Shown here: piece after piece, positions 48,660 through 57,950 of the stretch | Layout: the number at the start of each line of letters is the position of its first letter | Numbering within the stretch: the first letter of the stretch is position 1 | Assembly (NCBI RefSeq): GCF_022012395.1 | Contig: NZ_JAKLTQ010000021.1 | Coordinates: 1 to 64,000, forward strand | Length of the DNA: 64,000 bases | Source of the DNA: Arthrobacter hankyongi | Lineage (GTDB): Bacteria > Actinomycetota > Actinomycetes > Actinomycetales > Micrococcaceae | Direction: 5' to 3' | Position numbers and translations under genes: made by a program | Notes under the pieces: model-generated | What the model was told of the DNA's origin: nothing | Seen by the model: only the letters and a program-made list of their open reading frames with translations | Database searches by the model: none

Positions 48660-51365
48660 CTAGTCCCGCATCGCCCGCCGCGCGCTGTCCGTGCGCTGGG
48701 CATGGTTGCCCAGCCGCAGGTCCACGCTGAGCACGGTCAGCGACTGCTCGGCCACCAGCACCGGGTTGAACTCCAGCAGCACGATTTCCGGATGCTCGTC
48801 CTTCATCACGGCCACCCGCGCAATCAGGTCCTCCAGCGCGGCCACGTCCACCGGCGGCAGCCCTTGGTAGCCGAACAGCTTGCTGGCCGCCCGCGGCCCG
48901 CGGACCAGTTCCGCCACATCTACGGTGGTCAGCGGCGGAATCCGGTGCGCCCAGTCCCCCAGCAGGTTCACCGCATCTCCCGCCAGGCCGAAGGAGACCA
49001 CCGGTCCCAGCAGCGGGTCCTCGATGGCGCGCAGCGTGCAGGCCTGCCCGCCGGGAGCCATCGACTGAACCTCCAGCGGCACGTCGCCGAACGGCCGCAG
49101 CAGCCGGCGCATCTGCTCGATATTGCGCCGCAGCGATTCCGCATCCACGATGTTCAGCCGCACCCCGCCGAGGTCCAGCCGCTGGCGCAGCCGCTCGTCG
49201 GTGGTCTTCAGCGCCACCGGCCAGCCCAGCCGGTCGGCGGCCGCAACCGCCTCGTCCGCCGTGGTGAAACCGGCCGAGGGCAGCACGCTGATGCCGTAGC
49301 AGGCAAGCAGGTCGCCGATCTCGGCCGACGAGGGCCGCAGCAGCTCGGTTCCCTGGATGCCGCGGGCCAGTTCGTCGATCAGTTCCTCGGCGCGGTGCGT
49401 CTGCAGCCCGGTGGCCATGGCCGGCTCGCCCTGGTCCCGGCGGGCCCACTCGGTGTAGCGCACGACGTCGGCCAGCGCCGCGACGGCCCCGGCGGGGCTG
49501 GCGTAGCCGGGCAGGGCGTGCTGGCGCTGCCCGGCTTCCGCCGCGGCGCCGTTCCCGCGCAGCCCGTCGCTGGCCTCGGCCGCGTCCAGCGTCCCGACCA
49601 TGGACAGGACCACGGGCTTGCCGGCAGCGGCCGCGGCTTCCTGCAGGATAAGCGTCAGTTCCGCCGCTGCCACCCCGGGCACCGGCAGCAGGGCCACCAC
49701 CCCGGAGTGCACTTCGTCCCGGGCCAGGACGGCGGCCAGCCGGCTGCGCAGCAGCGGCAGCGCCTGCGGCCCGCCGTCGAACTGCAGCCCGGTATCCAGC
49801 TGGGCCACAGTGAGCTCGTGGGTGATGACCGCATCGGCCACCACCCGGCCGAGCGCACCGGAATTGCTGAGCACGGCCACGCCCGGACCGGCGGGCAGCG
49901 GCTGGCTGACCAGGATCTGCGCGACATCCATCAGCTGTTCGTTGGTGGCTACCCGGATCACCCCGGATTGGCGCAGCATCGCATCCAAGGCCCCGGCCGG
50001 AGCCTGGCTGGTGCGCACCGCGTGGCCCGGGGGCAGCTGCAGCCCCATCAGCTCGGATTTGGCCACGATGACCGGCTTGCTGCGCGAGAGCCGGCGGGCG
50101 ATCCGGGAGAACTTGCGCGGGTTGCCGAACGATTCGAGGTACAGCCCGACGGCGAGGGTGTCCGGGTCATCCTCCCAGTACTGCATCAGGTCGTTGCCGG
50201 AGACGTCGGCGCGGTTGCCGGCGGAGACTGCCGAGGAGATCCCCAGCCCGCGCCGGCAGGCGGCGGAGTTCAGCATGGTGCCGATGGCCGAGGACTGGCT
50301 GAACAGTCCCAGCGGCCCGGTCTGCGGCAGTTCCGGGGCCATCGAGGCGTTCAGCGACACCTCCGGGTTGGTGTTGACAATACCCAGCGAGGCCGGGCCG
50401 ATCACCCGCATCCCGTAGGCCCGGGCATGGCGCACCAGCTCCCGCTGCCGCGCCAGCCCGCGCGCGCCGTCGTCGGCAAAGCCGGAGGTGGCGACCACCA
50501 CGCCGCGCACGCCGGCGGCCGCGCAGTCCGCGACGGCCTGCGGCACCTGCTCGTAGGGCACCGCGACGACGGCCAGCTGCACCGGTTCGGGCACCTGGGC
50601 AATGGTCGGGAACGAGGCCATGCCGCCCGGTTCCACGACGTCGGGATTGACCGCGAAGAGGCGGCCCTTGAACTTACCTTCCACCAGGTGTTCGAGCAGG
50701 GCCTGGCCGATGCTGCCAGGCGCGCGGCCGGCACTGATCACCGCCACCGACTCCGGGGCCAGCAGCGAGGCCACGCTGCGGGCCTCGGCCCGGTGTTCGC
50801 GGGACTCCATCACGGCGCGCGAACGCTCGGTGGGGTCGATGTTGAATTCGAGCATGACCACACCGTCTTCGAAGTGCCGCCGGACCTCGTAGCCGGCGTC
50901 GTTGAAGACGGTGATCATTTTGCGGTTCTCCGGCAGTACCTCGGCGGAGAACCTGCGGATGCCGTGCTCCCGGGCGGCAGCGGCCAGGTGCTCGAGCAGG
51001 ATCGACCCGAGCCCGCGGCCCTGGTGCGCGTCGGAGATGTTGAACGCGACCTCGGCGTCGGTCGGATCGTCCAGGCGGTCGTAGCGGCCCACACCCACGA
51101 TCTCCCCGCCGATGGTGATGACGAAAGCCACCCGGTTGTTGTAGTCCACCGTGGTGAACCGCTCCAGCTCGCGGGGGCTCAGCCGGGACTTGAAGGTGAA
51201 GAACCGCAGGTAGATCGAGCTCTCCGACTGGCCCGCGTGGAAGGCCTGCAGCGCGTCCGCGTCGGCCGGGGTAATGGGCCGCAGATGGGCCGTTCCGCCG
51301 TCCCGCAGGACCACGTCGGCCTCCCAGTATTCGGGATAATCCGGGGATTGGGCCTCTTGAGACAT
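48660..51365 (-). CDS. GNAT acetyltransferase fused to NDP-forming acyl-CoA synthetase (PatA-like)
   Basis: A 901-aa fusion. Residues ~25-190 form a Gcn5-type acetyltransferase (acetyl-CoA loop ISDAHQGRGLGSILLEHL); ~205-330 a CoA-binding Rossmann domain; ~340-480 a succinyl-CoA-ligase-like domain; ~670-890 an ATP-grasp domain. The GNAT at the N-terminus is the actinobacterial layout of Pat-type lysine acetyltransferases that control acyl-CoA synthetases; the synthetase part is often inactive in Pat proteins. Whether the phospho-His site is intact is not clear. Start ATG is 6 nt after a TACAGT -10 (plus-strand 51372-51377), a leaderless start. It is divergent from parC. Confidence 0.88.
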   Translation of the reverse strand: MSQEAQSPDYPEYWEADVVLRDGGTAHLRPITPADADALQAFHAGQSESSIYLRFFTFKSRLSPRELERFTTVDYNNRVAFVITIGGEIVGVGRYDRLDDPTDAEVAFNISDAHQGRGLGSILLEHLAAAAREHGIRRFSAEVLPENRKMITVFNDAGYEVRRHFEDGVVMLEFNIDPTERSRAVMESREHRAEARSVASLLAPESVAVISAGRAPGSIGQALLEHLVEGKFKGRLFAVNPDVVEPGGMASFPTIAQVPEPVQLAVVAVPYEQVPQAVADCAAAGVRGVVVATSGFADDGARGLARQRELVRHARAYGMRVIGPASLGIVNTNPEVSLNASMAPELPQTGPLGLFSQSSAIGTMLNSAACRRGLGISSAVSAGNRADVSGNDLMQYWEDDPDTLAVGLYLESFGNPRKFSRIARRLSRSKPVIVAKSELMGLQLPPGHAVRTSQAPAGALDAMLRQSGVIRVATNEQLMDVAQILVSQPLPAGPGVAVLSNSGALGRVVADAVITHELTVAQLDTGLQFDGGPQALPLLRSRLAAVLARDEVHSGVVALLPVPGVAAAELTLILQEAAAAAGKPVVLSMVGTLDAAEASDGLRGNGAAAEAGQRQHALPGYASPAGAVAALADVVRYTEWARRDQGEPAMATGLQTHRAEELIDELARGIQGTELLRPSSAEIGDLLACYGISVLPSAGFTTADEAVAAADRLGWPVALKTTDERLRQRLDLGGVRLNIVDAESLRRNIEQMRRLLRPFGDVPLEVQSMAPGGQACTLRAIEDPLLGPVVSFGLAGDAVNLLGDWAHRIPPLTTVDVAELVRGPRAASKLFGYQGLPPVDVAALEDLIARVAVMKDEHPEIVLLEFNPVLVAEQSLTVLSVDLRLGNHAQRTDSARRAMRD

Positions 51366-51413
51366 AGACTCACTGTATCCGCAATCATTAAGTAAAGGAC
51401 CCGCGCTTTCCCC

Positions 51414-53912
51414 ATGGCCCGCCGACAGAAACCCGCATCGGACAAGGACTCCCCCCAGGACTTCATCGAAAACATCGTCGACATCGACGTCACTTCCGAG
51501 ATGGAAGGGTCCTTCCTCGAATACGCCTACTCGGTCATCTATTCCCGGGCCCTGCCCGATGCCCGTGACGGGCTGAAGCCGGTCCAGCGCCGCATCCTGT
51601 TCATGATGAGCGAGATGGGCCTGCGCCCGGACCGCGGCCACGTCAAGTCCGCCCGCGTGGTGGGCGAGGTGATGGGCAAGCTGCACCCGCACGGCGACGC
51701 GGCCATCTATGACGCGATGGTGCGCATGGCACAGGACTTCTCGCTGCGCATCCCGCTGATCGACGGCCACGGCAACTTCGGTTCGCTCGACGACGGGCCC
51801 GCCGCCCCGCGCTACACCGAGGCCCGGCTGGCCGCCCCGGCCCTGGCGCTGACGGACCACCTGGACGAAGACGTGGTGGACTTCGTCCCCAACTACGACA
51901 ACCAGCTGATGCAGCCGGAGGTGCTGCCGGCCGCCTTCCCGAACCTCCTGGTCAACGGCTCCTCCGGCATCGCCGTCGGCATGGCCACCAACATGGCTCC
52001 GCACAACCTCGGCGAGGTCATTGCCGCCGCCCGGCACCTGATCCAGCACCCGGACGCCGCACTCGCGGACGTGATGGATTTCATCCCGGGACCGGATCTG
52101 CCCAGTGGCGGGCGGATCGTGGGCCTGGATGGCATCCGCGATGCCTACGCCACCGGCCGCGGCTCGTTCAAGACCCGCGCCACAGTGGAGGTCGAGCAGC
52201 TCACGGCCCGGCGCACCGGCCTGGTGGTCACCGAGCTGCCGTACATGGTGGGCCCGGAAAAGGTGATCGAGAAGATCAAGGATGCGGTCACCGCCAAGAA
52301 ACTGTCCGGGATCTCCGACGTCGTCGACCTGACGGACCGCAACCACGGGCTGCGCCTGGTGATCGAGCTGAAGAACGGCTTCAACCCCAAGGCAGTGCTG
52401 GCCCAGCTCTACCGCTACACGCCGATGGAGGATTCCTTCGGCATCAACAACGTCACGCTGGTGGACGGCCAGCCCCGGACCCTGGGGCTGCTTGAGCTGC
52501 TGCAGGTCTATGTAGGCCACCGCCTGTCCGTGGTGCGCCGGCGCACCGCCTTCCGGCTGGGCAAGAAGAAGGACCGGCTGCACCTGGTCGACGGCCTGCT
52601 GGTGGCCATCGTGGACATCGACGAGGTCATCCAGATCATCCGCTCCTCCGACGAGGCCGCCGAGGCCCGCCAGCGGCTGATGTCGATCTACGACCTGACC
52701 GAGGTCCAGGCCAACTACATCCTGGAACTGCGCCTGCGCCAGCTGACCAAGTTCTCCCGGATCGAGCTGGAGAAGGAGCAGGAGGAACTGCGCCGCGAGA
52801 TCGCCGCGCTGCAGGAGATCCTGGACTCGGATACCAAGCTGCGCCGGCTGGTCTCGGACGAGCTGGGCGAGGTGGCCGAACGGTACGCCACGCCCCGGCG
52901 CACCGTGCTGCTCGAATCGGAGGCGGTCGGCCCGCTCACCGCCCTGGCCGCGGGGGCAAAGGCCGCGGGCACCGGCAAGGCGGCCCAGGTGCCGCTGCCG
53001 CTGGAAATCCCGGACGATCCCTGCTGGGTCATCCTGTCCGCCTCCGGCCAGCTGGCCCGCACGGTGAACCAGGATCAGTTCGCCGACGGCGGCCAGCGGG
53101 TCCGCCACGATGTCTTCGCCTCCGTGGTCCGCAGCTCCGCCCGCGGTGAAATTGGCGCGGTCACCTCGGCCGGACGGATGCTGCGGCTGCAGGTGATGGA
53201 CATGCCGGTGCTGCCCCATACCGCCGGCGTGCCCAACCTTGCCGGCGGGGTCCCGGTGAAGGAATTCATCACGCTGGCCAAGGGCGAATCCCTGGTCTCG
53301 CTGGTGCCGCTGAACACCGTGCTGGCCGTCGGCACCGCCCAGGGCGTGGTCAAGCGGGTCAGCCCCGACTACCCGCTCAACCGCGAGGACTGGGAGATCA
53401 TCACGCTCAAGGACAAGGACCAGGTGGTCGGCGCCGCCGCGGCCGCCGAGGAGGATGACCTGGTCTTCCTCACCGGCCAGGCCCAGCTGCTGCGCTTCCC
53501 GGCCAGCGCGGTGCGCGCGCAAGGCCGGACCGCCGCGGGCATGGCCGGGATCAAGCTGGCGGCCGGGGACTCGGTGATCTTCTTCGGTCCCGTGGCCGGG
53601 GACGACGCCGCCGCCGTGCTGGTCACCATCGCCTCGGGCTCGGAGTCCCTGCCCGGCGTGGCCGCCGGCTCCGCCAAGGTCACGGCCCTGGCCGAGTACC
53701 CGGTGAAGGGCCGCGCCACCGGCGGTGTGCGGGCCCACCGCTTCCTCAAGGGCGAAGACGTGCTCAGCCTCGGCTGGGCCGGCCATGGACCGGCGAAGGC
53801 CGCAGCGGAGAACGGCGCCGCCCGGGCGCTGCCCACCGAGCACGGACGGCGCGACGGCTCCGGCGTCGCCCTGGCCCAGGCCGTGCACGCCATCGGTCCC
53901 AGCCTCTCGTAG
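51414..53912 (+). CDS. parC: DNA topoisomerase IV subunit A (ParC)
   Basis: DNA-cleaving subunit of a type IIA topoisomerase that unlinks daughter chromosomes, 832 aa. Seen: the quinolone-resistance region [19 protein letters not shown], the catalytic Tyr134 in [10 protein letters not shown], the coiled coil near residues 400-470 and a C-terminal beta-pinwheel. No GyrA-box (QRRGGKG) was seen, which favours ParC over GyrA. It is close to gene order in other actinobacteria (sepH, DUF5998, Pat, parC). parE is not in the window. A hairpin follows. Confidence 0.92.
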   Translation: MARRQKPASDKDSPQDFIENIVDIDVTSEMEGSFLEYAYSVIYSRALPDARDGLKPVQRRILFMMSEMGLRPDRGHVKSARVVGEVMGKLHPHGDAAIYDAMVRMAQDFSLRIPLIDGHGNFGSLDDGPAAPRYTEARLAAPALALTDHLDEDVVDFVPNYDNQLMQPEVLPAAFPNLLVNGSSGIAVGMATNMAPHNLGEVIAAARHLIQHPDAALADVMDFIPGPDLPSGGRIVGLDGIRDAYATGRGSFKTRATVEVEQLTARRTGLVVTELPYMVGPEKVIEKIKDAVTAKKLSGISDVVDLTDRNHGLRLVIELKNGFNPKAVLAQLYRYTPMEDSFGINNVTLVDGQPRTLGLLELLQVYVGHRLSVVRRRTAFRLGKKKDRLHLVDGLLVAIVDIDEVIQIIRSSDEAAEARQRLMSIYDLTEVQANYILELRLRQLTKFSRIELEKEQEELRREIAALQEILDSDTKLRRLVSDELGEVAERYATPRRTVLLESEAVGPLTALAAGAKAAGTGKAAQVPLPLEIPDDPCWVILSASGQLARTVNQDQFADGGQRVRHDVFASVVRSSARGEIGAVTSAGRMLRLQVMDMPVLPHTAGVPNLAGGVPVKEFITLAKGESLVSLVPLNTVLAVGTAQGVVKRVSPDYPLNREDWEIITLKDKDQVVGAAAAAEEDDLVFLTGQAQLLRFPASAVRAQGRTAAGMAGIKLAAGDSVIFFGPVAGDDAAAVLVTIASGSESLPGVAAGSAKVTALAEYPVKGRATGGVRAHRFLKGEDVLSLGWAGHGPAKAAAENGAARALPTEHGRRDGSGVALAQAVHAIGPSLS

Positions 53913-53964
53913 CCCGGGACACGTCCTGCCCTTGTCCCGTCGCCGCCGCTCAGCGGTCGGCCGA

Positions 53965-54000
53965 TGTCCCCTCCCGCAACGAAATGCCCGGGAGGGGACA
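53965..54000 (+). terminator. Terminator hairpin after parC
   Basis: TGTCCCCTCCCG (53965-53976) pairs perfectly with CGGGAGGGGACA (53989-54000) around a 12-nt loop, 52 nt after the stop. Confidence 0.8.
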
Positions 54001-54049
54001 CCGGCAAGGAGGCCGGGACGCGCCGCCGGACCAGGCCTAGACTGGCGGT

Positions 54050-54568
54050 GTGGGGATCATCCCGGAGACGAAGGACTGGCTGTGGGTGACCGGGCGCAGC
54101 TGCCCCGACTGCGGGTTCGACCCGGCCGGAGTCACCCCGGCCACGGTGGGCCCGGCCCTGCGCGCGGCGGTGCCCCGCTGGCAACAGGTGCTGGCCCGGC
54201 CGCAGGCTCGCGAGCGGCCCGATGATGCCACCTGGTCCGCACTGGAGTATGCCTGCCACGTCCGGGATGTCTGCGACCTGTTCCGTACCCGGCTGGGCCT
54301 GATGCTGGAACAGGACAACCCGGGTTTCAGCGACTGGGATGCGGACGCCGCGGCGGTCCAGGGACGCTATGGCGAGCAGGATCCCGCGGTAGTCGCCGGG
54401 CAGTTCGGTGCGGCGGCCACAGCGGCGGCGGCCGCCTTCGAAACGGTTGCCCCGGGACAGTGGCAGCGGCCGGGACTGCGCGGCAACGGGACCACATTCA
54501 CCGTGACGACGCTGGGGTCGTATTTCCTGCACGAGGTGGTACACCATATGTACGACGTCGGCGCCTGA
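54050..54568 (+). CDS. DinB family protein
   Basis: Four-helix-bundle protein of 172 aa of the DinB/YfiT superfamily, which uses a metal and often a small thiol (mycothiol in actinobacteria). Metal-binding His residues are in EYACHVRDVCD and HEVVHHMYD; the third is not assigned. An N-terminal CPDCG pair is unusual for the family. The GTG at 54050 follows TAGACT (54038-54043) by 6 nt, so it is probably leaderless. Function unknown: mycothiol-dependent transferase or isomerase is possible. Confidence 0.85.
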   Translation: MGIIPETKDWLWVTGRSCPDCGFDPAGVTPATVGPALRAAVPRWQQVLARPQARERPDDATWSALEYACHVRDVCDLFRTRLGLMLEQDNPGFSDWDADAAAVQGRYGEQDPAVVAGQFGAAATAAAAAFETVAPGQWQRPGLRGNGTTFTVTTLGSYFLHEVVHHMYDVGA

Positions 54569-54698
54569 ACGGCGTCCCGGGACCGGCCGGTTCCGGGACG
54601 CCGCACTGCGGCCGGCTGCCGCTTGCGCCGGCTCCTCGATGCCTCCGGCACCCACGGTCCCCCACAAGCCAAGTTGCCGCTTGCTCTTCCCGGCAGGT

Positions 54699-54716
54699 AT
54701 ATTCCATCTGGAATAT
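54699..54716 (+). promoter_or_regulatory. Palindromic operator upstream of the PadR gene
   Basis: ATATTCC-ATCT-GGAATAT, 7-nt perfect arms, in an AT-rich patch 17 nt before the PadR GTG. It overlaps where the -10 would be, as expected for an autoregulated repressor. Confidence 0.55.
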
Positions 54717-54732
54717 TCGGAGAGGAATCATC

Positions 54733-55296
54733 GTGCCGGCCATCCCGACGCTGACCCCGCTGGGCCTCTCGGCACTGGCGCTGCTGGCCGAGCGGCCGAT
54801 GCATCCCTACGAGATGTACCAGTTGCTCGTGGAGCGAAACCAGGAGCGTGTGGTGAAGGTGCGGCCCGGCTCCCTGTACCACACGGTCGGCCGCCTCGCC
54901 GGGCAGGGCTTCCTGCGTGCCACAGGAACGCAGCGGGCCGGCAACCGGCCCGAGCGCACCACCTACGAGATCACGGCCGCCGGCCGGGCCCTGCTGGACG
55001 AACAGCTCCGGACCCTGCTCGCGGTCCCGGCCAACGAGTACCCGCGGTTCCCGCAGGCCCTCAGCGAGGCGCACAACCTGTCCCGGGACACGGTAGTGGA
55101 ACTGTGCAGCCGCCGCTTGGACCGGCTGCGGGCCGAGGCGGAGGATTTCGACGCCGGCATCGCAGGCGTTGAGGCCGCCGGCATCGACGCCAAGTATTGG
55201 ATCGAGATGCGTTACCAGCAGGCCATGCTCGCCGCCGAGACCGAATGGCTGGAGGCATTCCTCGCGGACCTCGCCAGCGGCCGCCTGGCCTGGTAG
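54733..55296 (+). CDS. PadR family transcriptional regulator
   Basis: Winged-helix repressor, 187 aa. N-terminal domain (about 8-85): LSALALLAERPMHPYEMYQLL, the recognition helix region RPGSLYHTVGRLAGQGFL and the wing ERTTYEITAAGRALL. A C-terminal dimerisation helix bundle follows, as in AphA/PadR subfamily 2. GTG start with AGAGGA upstream. It lies 58 nt before a DHA2-type exporter it probably represses; the palindrome at 54699-54716 is its likely operator. Confidence 0.92.
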   Translation: MPAIPTLTPLGLSALALLAERPMHPYEMYQLLVERNQERVVKVRPGSLYHTVGRLAGQGFLRATGTQRAGNRPERTTYEITAAGRALLDEQLRTLLAVPANEYPRFPQALSEAHNLSRDTVVELCSRRLDRLRAEAEDFDAGIAGVEAAGIDAKYWIEMRYQQAMLAAETEWLEAFLADLASGRLAW

Positions 55297-55354
55297 GCCT
55301 CCCGGCATCCGCTGGACCCCGGCACAGCAACCCCCAACCTTTGAAGGACAGCAC

Positions 55355-56869
55355 GTGGACAACACCCTCAAGCCGTGGCCGGCGCTCTGGTCGCTCGTCA
55401 TCGGATTCTTCATGATCCTGATCGACACCACCATTGTCTCGGTTGCCAACCCTGCAATCCTGGAGGGCCTGCACACCGACATCAACTCGGTCATCTGGGT
55501 CACCAGCGCCTATCTGCTCGCCTACGCGGTGCCGCTGCTGATCACCGGGAGGCTGGGCGACAGGTTCGGCCCGAAGAACCTGTACCTGACCGGCCTGGTG
55601 GCCTTCACCGCCGCTTCGGCCTGGTGCGGGTTCTCCACCGACATCGCCATGCTGATCACCGCCCGCGTTTTCCAGGGCCTCGGCGCGTCGCTGATGACGC
55701 CGCAGACGATGGCGGTGATCACCCGGATCTTCCCGCCGGACCGGCGCGGGGCTGCCATGGGCCTGTGGGGGGCCGTGGCCGGCGTCGCCACCCTGGTGGG
55801 CCCCATCCTCGGCGGTCTGCTGGTGGACGGCCTGGGCTGGGAATGGATCTTCTTCATCAATGTGCCCGTCGGCCTCGTGGGCTTCATCCTGGCCTGGCGG
55901 CTGGTGCCGGCGCTGCCCACGCACAGCCACAGCTTCGACCTGCCCGGCGTCGTGCTGAGCGCCCTGGGCATGTTCCTGCTGGTCTTCGGGCTGCAGGAAG
56001 GGCAGAAGTACAACTGGGGCACCATCACCGGCGTGGTCAGCGTCTGGGGCCTGATCATCGCCGGACTCGCGGTGCTCGCCGCGTTCGTCCTCTGGCAGGC
56101 GTTCAACAAGAAGGAGCCCCTGCTGCCGCTGGGCCTGTTCCGCGACCGCAACTTCTCGCTGGCCAACGGTGCCATCACCACCGTGGGGTTTGTCATCACC
56201 GGCATGTCGCTGCCTTTGGTTTTCTACTTCCAGACAGTGCGCGGCCTCACCCCGACCCAGTCGGCGCTGATGCTGGTGCCCATGGCCGTCATTTCCGGCG
56301 CGCTGGCCCCCGTCGCCGGCCGGCTGATCGACCGGGTCAACCCGCGCTACATCGCGGTGGCCGGCATGCTGCTGCTGGCCGCGGGCCTGTTCTGGTACAC
56401 GGCCCTGATGACCCCGGACACCGGTGTCGGCTGGCTGCTGCTGCCCAGCGCGGTGCTCGGCCTGGCCAACGCCGGGATCTGGGGCCCGATCTCCACCACA
56501 GCCACCCGCAACCTCGATCCGCGCCAGGCCGGCGCCGGATCCGGCGTCTACAACACCACGCGCCAGGTCGGGGCGGTCCTCGGCAGCGCCTCGATCGCCG
56601 TGCTCATGCAGGCCCGGCTGACGGCCGAGCTCCCGTCCGGGGGCGGCCCGTCCGGCTCCGGGGGTTCGGCCGATTTCGGCGGCGGCACGCTGCCGGCCGT
56701 GCTGCACGACGGGTTCGCGGCAGCGATGGCACAGTCGCTGCTGCTGCCTGCCGCCGTCGCCGTCCTCGGCGCCGCCATCGTGGTCTTCTTCGCCAAGCCC
56801 AGGCCTGCCACCGGCTGGCAGGCGGCTGCCGCCATGCCGACGGCGGCGGAACGGCCGGCGGGCCGGTAA
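55355..56869 (+). CDS. MFS drug exporter, DHA2 (EmrB/QacA) family
   Basis: Fourteen-helix multidrug exporter of 504 aa. Seen: motif D1 in helix 1 (FMILIDTTIVSVANPAI), motif A GRLGDRFGPKN between helices 2 and 3, and the antiporter motif C GVATLVGPILGG in helix 5. GTG with GAAGGA upstream. Probably an H+-drug antiporter regulated by the PadR protein encoded before it. A bulged hairpin follows the stop. Confidence 0.9.
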   Translation: MDNTLKPWPALWSLVIGFFMILIDTTIVSVANPAILEGLHTDINSVIWVTSAYLLAYAVPLLITGRLGDRFGPKNLYLTGLVAFTAASAWCGFSTDIAMLITARVFQGLGASLMTPQTMAVITRIFPPDRRGAAMGLWGAVAGVATLVGPILGGLLVDGLGWEWIFFINVPVGLVGFILAWRLVPALPTHSHSFDLPGVVLSALGMFLLVFGLQEGQKYNWGTITGVVSVWGLIIAGLAVLAAFVLWQAFNKKEPLLPLGLFRDRNFSLANGAITTVGFVITGMSLPLVFYFQTVRGLTPTQSALMLVPMAVISGALAPVAGRLIDRVNPRYIAVAGMLLLAAGLFWYTALMTPDTGVGWLLLPSAVLGLANAGIWGPISTTATRNLDPRQAGAGSGVYNTTRQVGAVLGSASIAVLMQARLTAELPSGGGPSGSGGSADFGGGTLPAVLHDGFAAAMAQSLLLPAAVAVLGAAIVVFFAKPRPATGWQAAAAMPTAAERPAGR

Positions 56870-56871
56870 CC

Positions 56872-56893
56872 TTACGTCCCGGCGGGGGCGTAA
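56872..56893. terminator. Hairpin between convergent genes
   Basis: TTACGTCCC pairs with GGGGCGTAA (one wobble pair) around a 4-nt loop, in the 81-nt gap between the MFS exporter and the GNAT gene. It may end transcription from either side. Confidence 0.55.
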
Positions 56894-56950
56894 AGTCCGC
56901 CGGCCCGGTCCGCGACGATCTCAGGAACTGCCCCAGCCCCGTCTCGGCTC

Positions 56951-57946
56951 TCAGCCCAGCGGAAAGTCCCAGGCCCGGCTCCGGATGGTCGGTGTGTAGC
57001 CCATCCGCTGGTACAGGGCCAGCGCCCCGCTGGCATTCTCCGTGTCCACGCCGAGGCCCGCATGCGCCATGCCGCCGGCCTTGAAACGCCGCATCGCCTC
57101 GGCCAGCAGCGACGAGGCGAGGCCGCGGCCGCGCCAGGCCGGCCGAACCCCGAGCAGGTCGGTGAAGCCCTCGTCGTAGCCGGACTGCAGGCGGTATTCC
57201 GGATCGAAGCTGGCCAGCTGATAGGCAACCGTTTCGCCGGTGGTGGTGTCCAGCACGGACATGCTCCACGCCGGCACCAGCTGCGGATGCCGGACGGTGA
57301 AGTCCCACCGCGCCGGATCCCGCGGCTCGCTGCCCCAGTGGCCGGCGAAGGCCTCGTTGTGGGCCAGCCGCACCGGCTCGCTGTCCTCCGGGTCCAGCGT
57401 GGCGAAGACGAAGCCGGCCGGCAACGGCAGGTCGGGAATCGGCTGGCTGAGCGGGCGGGTCATCTCGGTGAAGTAGCGGACCACACCGGCACCGGCCGCG
57501 CGCAGCAGCGCATTGTGCGGCTGGGCCCGTTCCTCCGCCATCGTGCGCAGCACGCCGCCGCTGATGCAGGCGGCCGCGAACCGGCGGTGCTGGCAGTCGC
57601 GCTGCCAGCGGTAGACGGCGCGGCCGATCCCCCGGCGCCGCCAAGCGGGATCCACGCCGCCCCAGGTGTGCGCGACGGCGGATCCCGGGCGGGCCGAGAC
57701 GCGGCCGGCGGCGCGCAGCGTGCCGGCGCCGTCGAACCCGGCCACGGTGGTGAGCGCCGGGTCATTGGCCGGGGATGAGAGGTACTCGGCCAGATCCTCG
57801 CGGGTTTCGGACCAGACCGGCTGGTCGGCCTCCGCCATGCGGCGGACCAGCGCGTACCAGGCCTCGACGTCGGCCGGGGTCAGCGCGCGCCAGCACAGTC
57901 CGGTGCGGGCCCGGTCCGGGTAGTCCGGAGGCATCGGGTCGGTCAT
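56951..57946 (-). CDS. Tandem GNAT acetyltransferase
   Basis: Two fused Gcn5-type domains, 331 aa. Domain 1 (about 15-165) has the acetyl-CoA loop VDPAWRRRGIGRAVYRWQ; domain 2 (about 180-331) has VRPAWRGRGLASSLLAEAM, then DTENASGALALYQRMGY. The layout resembles mycothiol synthase (MshD), but that identity is not proven; other tandem GNATs are common. A TAGCCT -10 (plus-strand 57953-57958) lies 6 nt before the ATG, inside the end of cydDC, so it has its own leaderless promoter. Confidence 0.85.
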   Translation of the reverse strand: MTDPMPPDYPDRARTGLCWRALTPADVEAWYALVRRMAEADQPVWSETREDLAEYLSSPANDPALTTVAGFDGAGTLRAAGRVSARPGSAVAHTWGGVDPAWRRRGIGRAVYRWQRDCQHRRFAAACISGGVLRTMAEERAQPHNALLRAAGAGVVRYFTEMTRPLSQPIPDLPLPAGFVFATLDPEDSEPVRLAHNEAFAGHWGSEPRDPARWDFTVRHPQLVPAWSMSVLDTTTGETVAYQLASFDPEYRLQSGYDEGFTDLLGVRPAWRGRGLASSLLAEAMRRFKAGGMAHAGLGVDTENASGALALYQRMGYTPTIRSRAWDFPLG

Positions 57947-57950
57947 GCCC

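Noticed and set aside
48639-53888. Very long open frames opposite the PatA-like gene and parC
   Set aside because: Low-complexity composition and complete known genes on the other strands.
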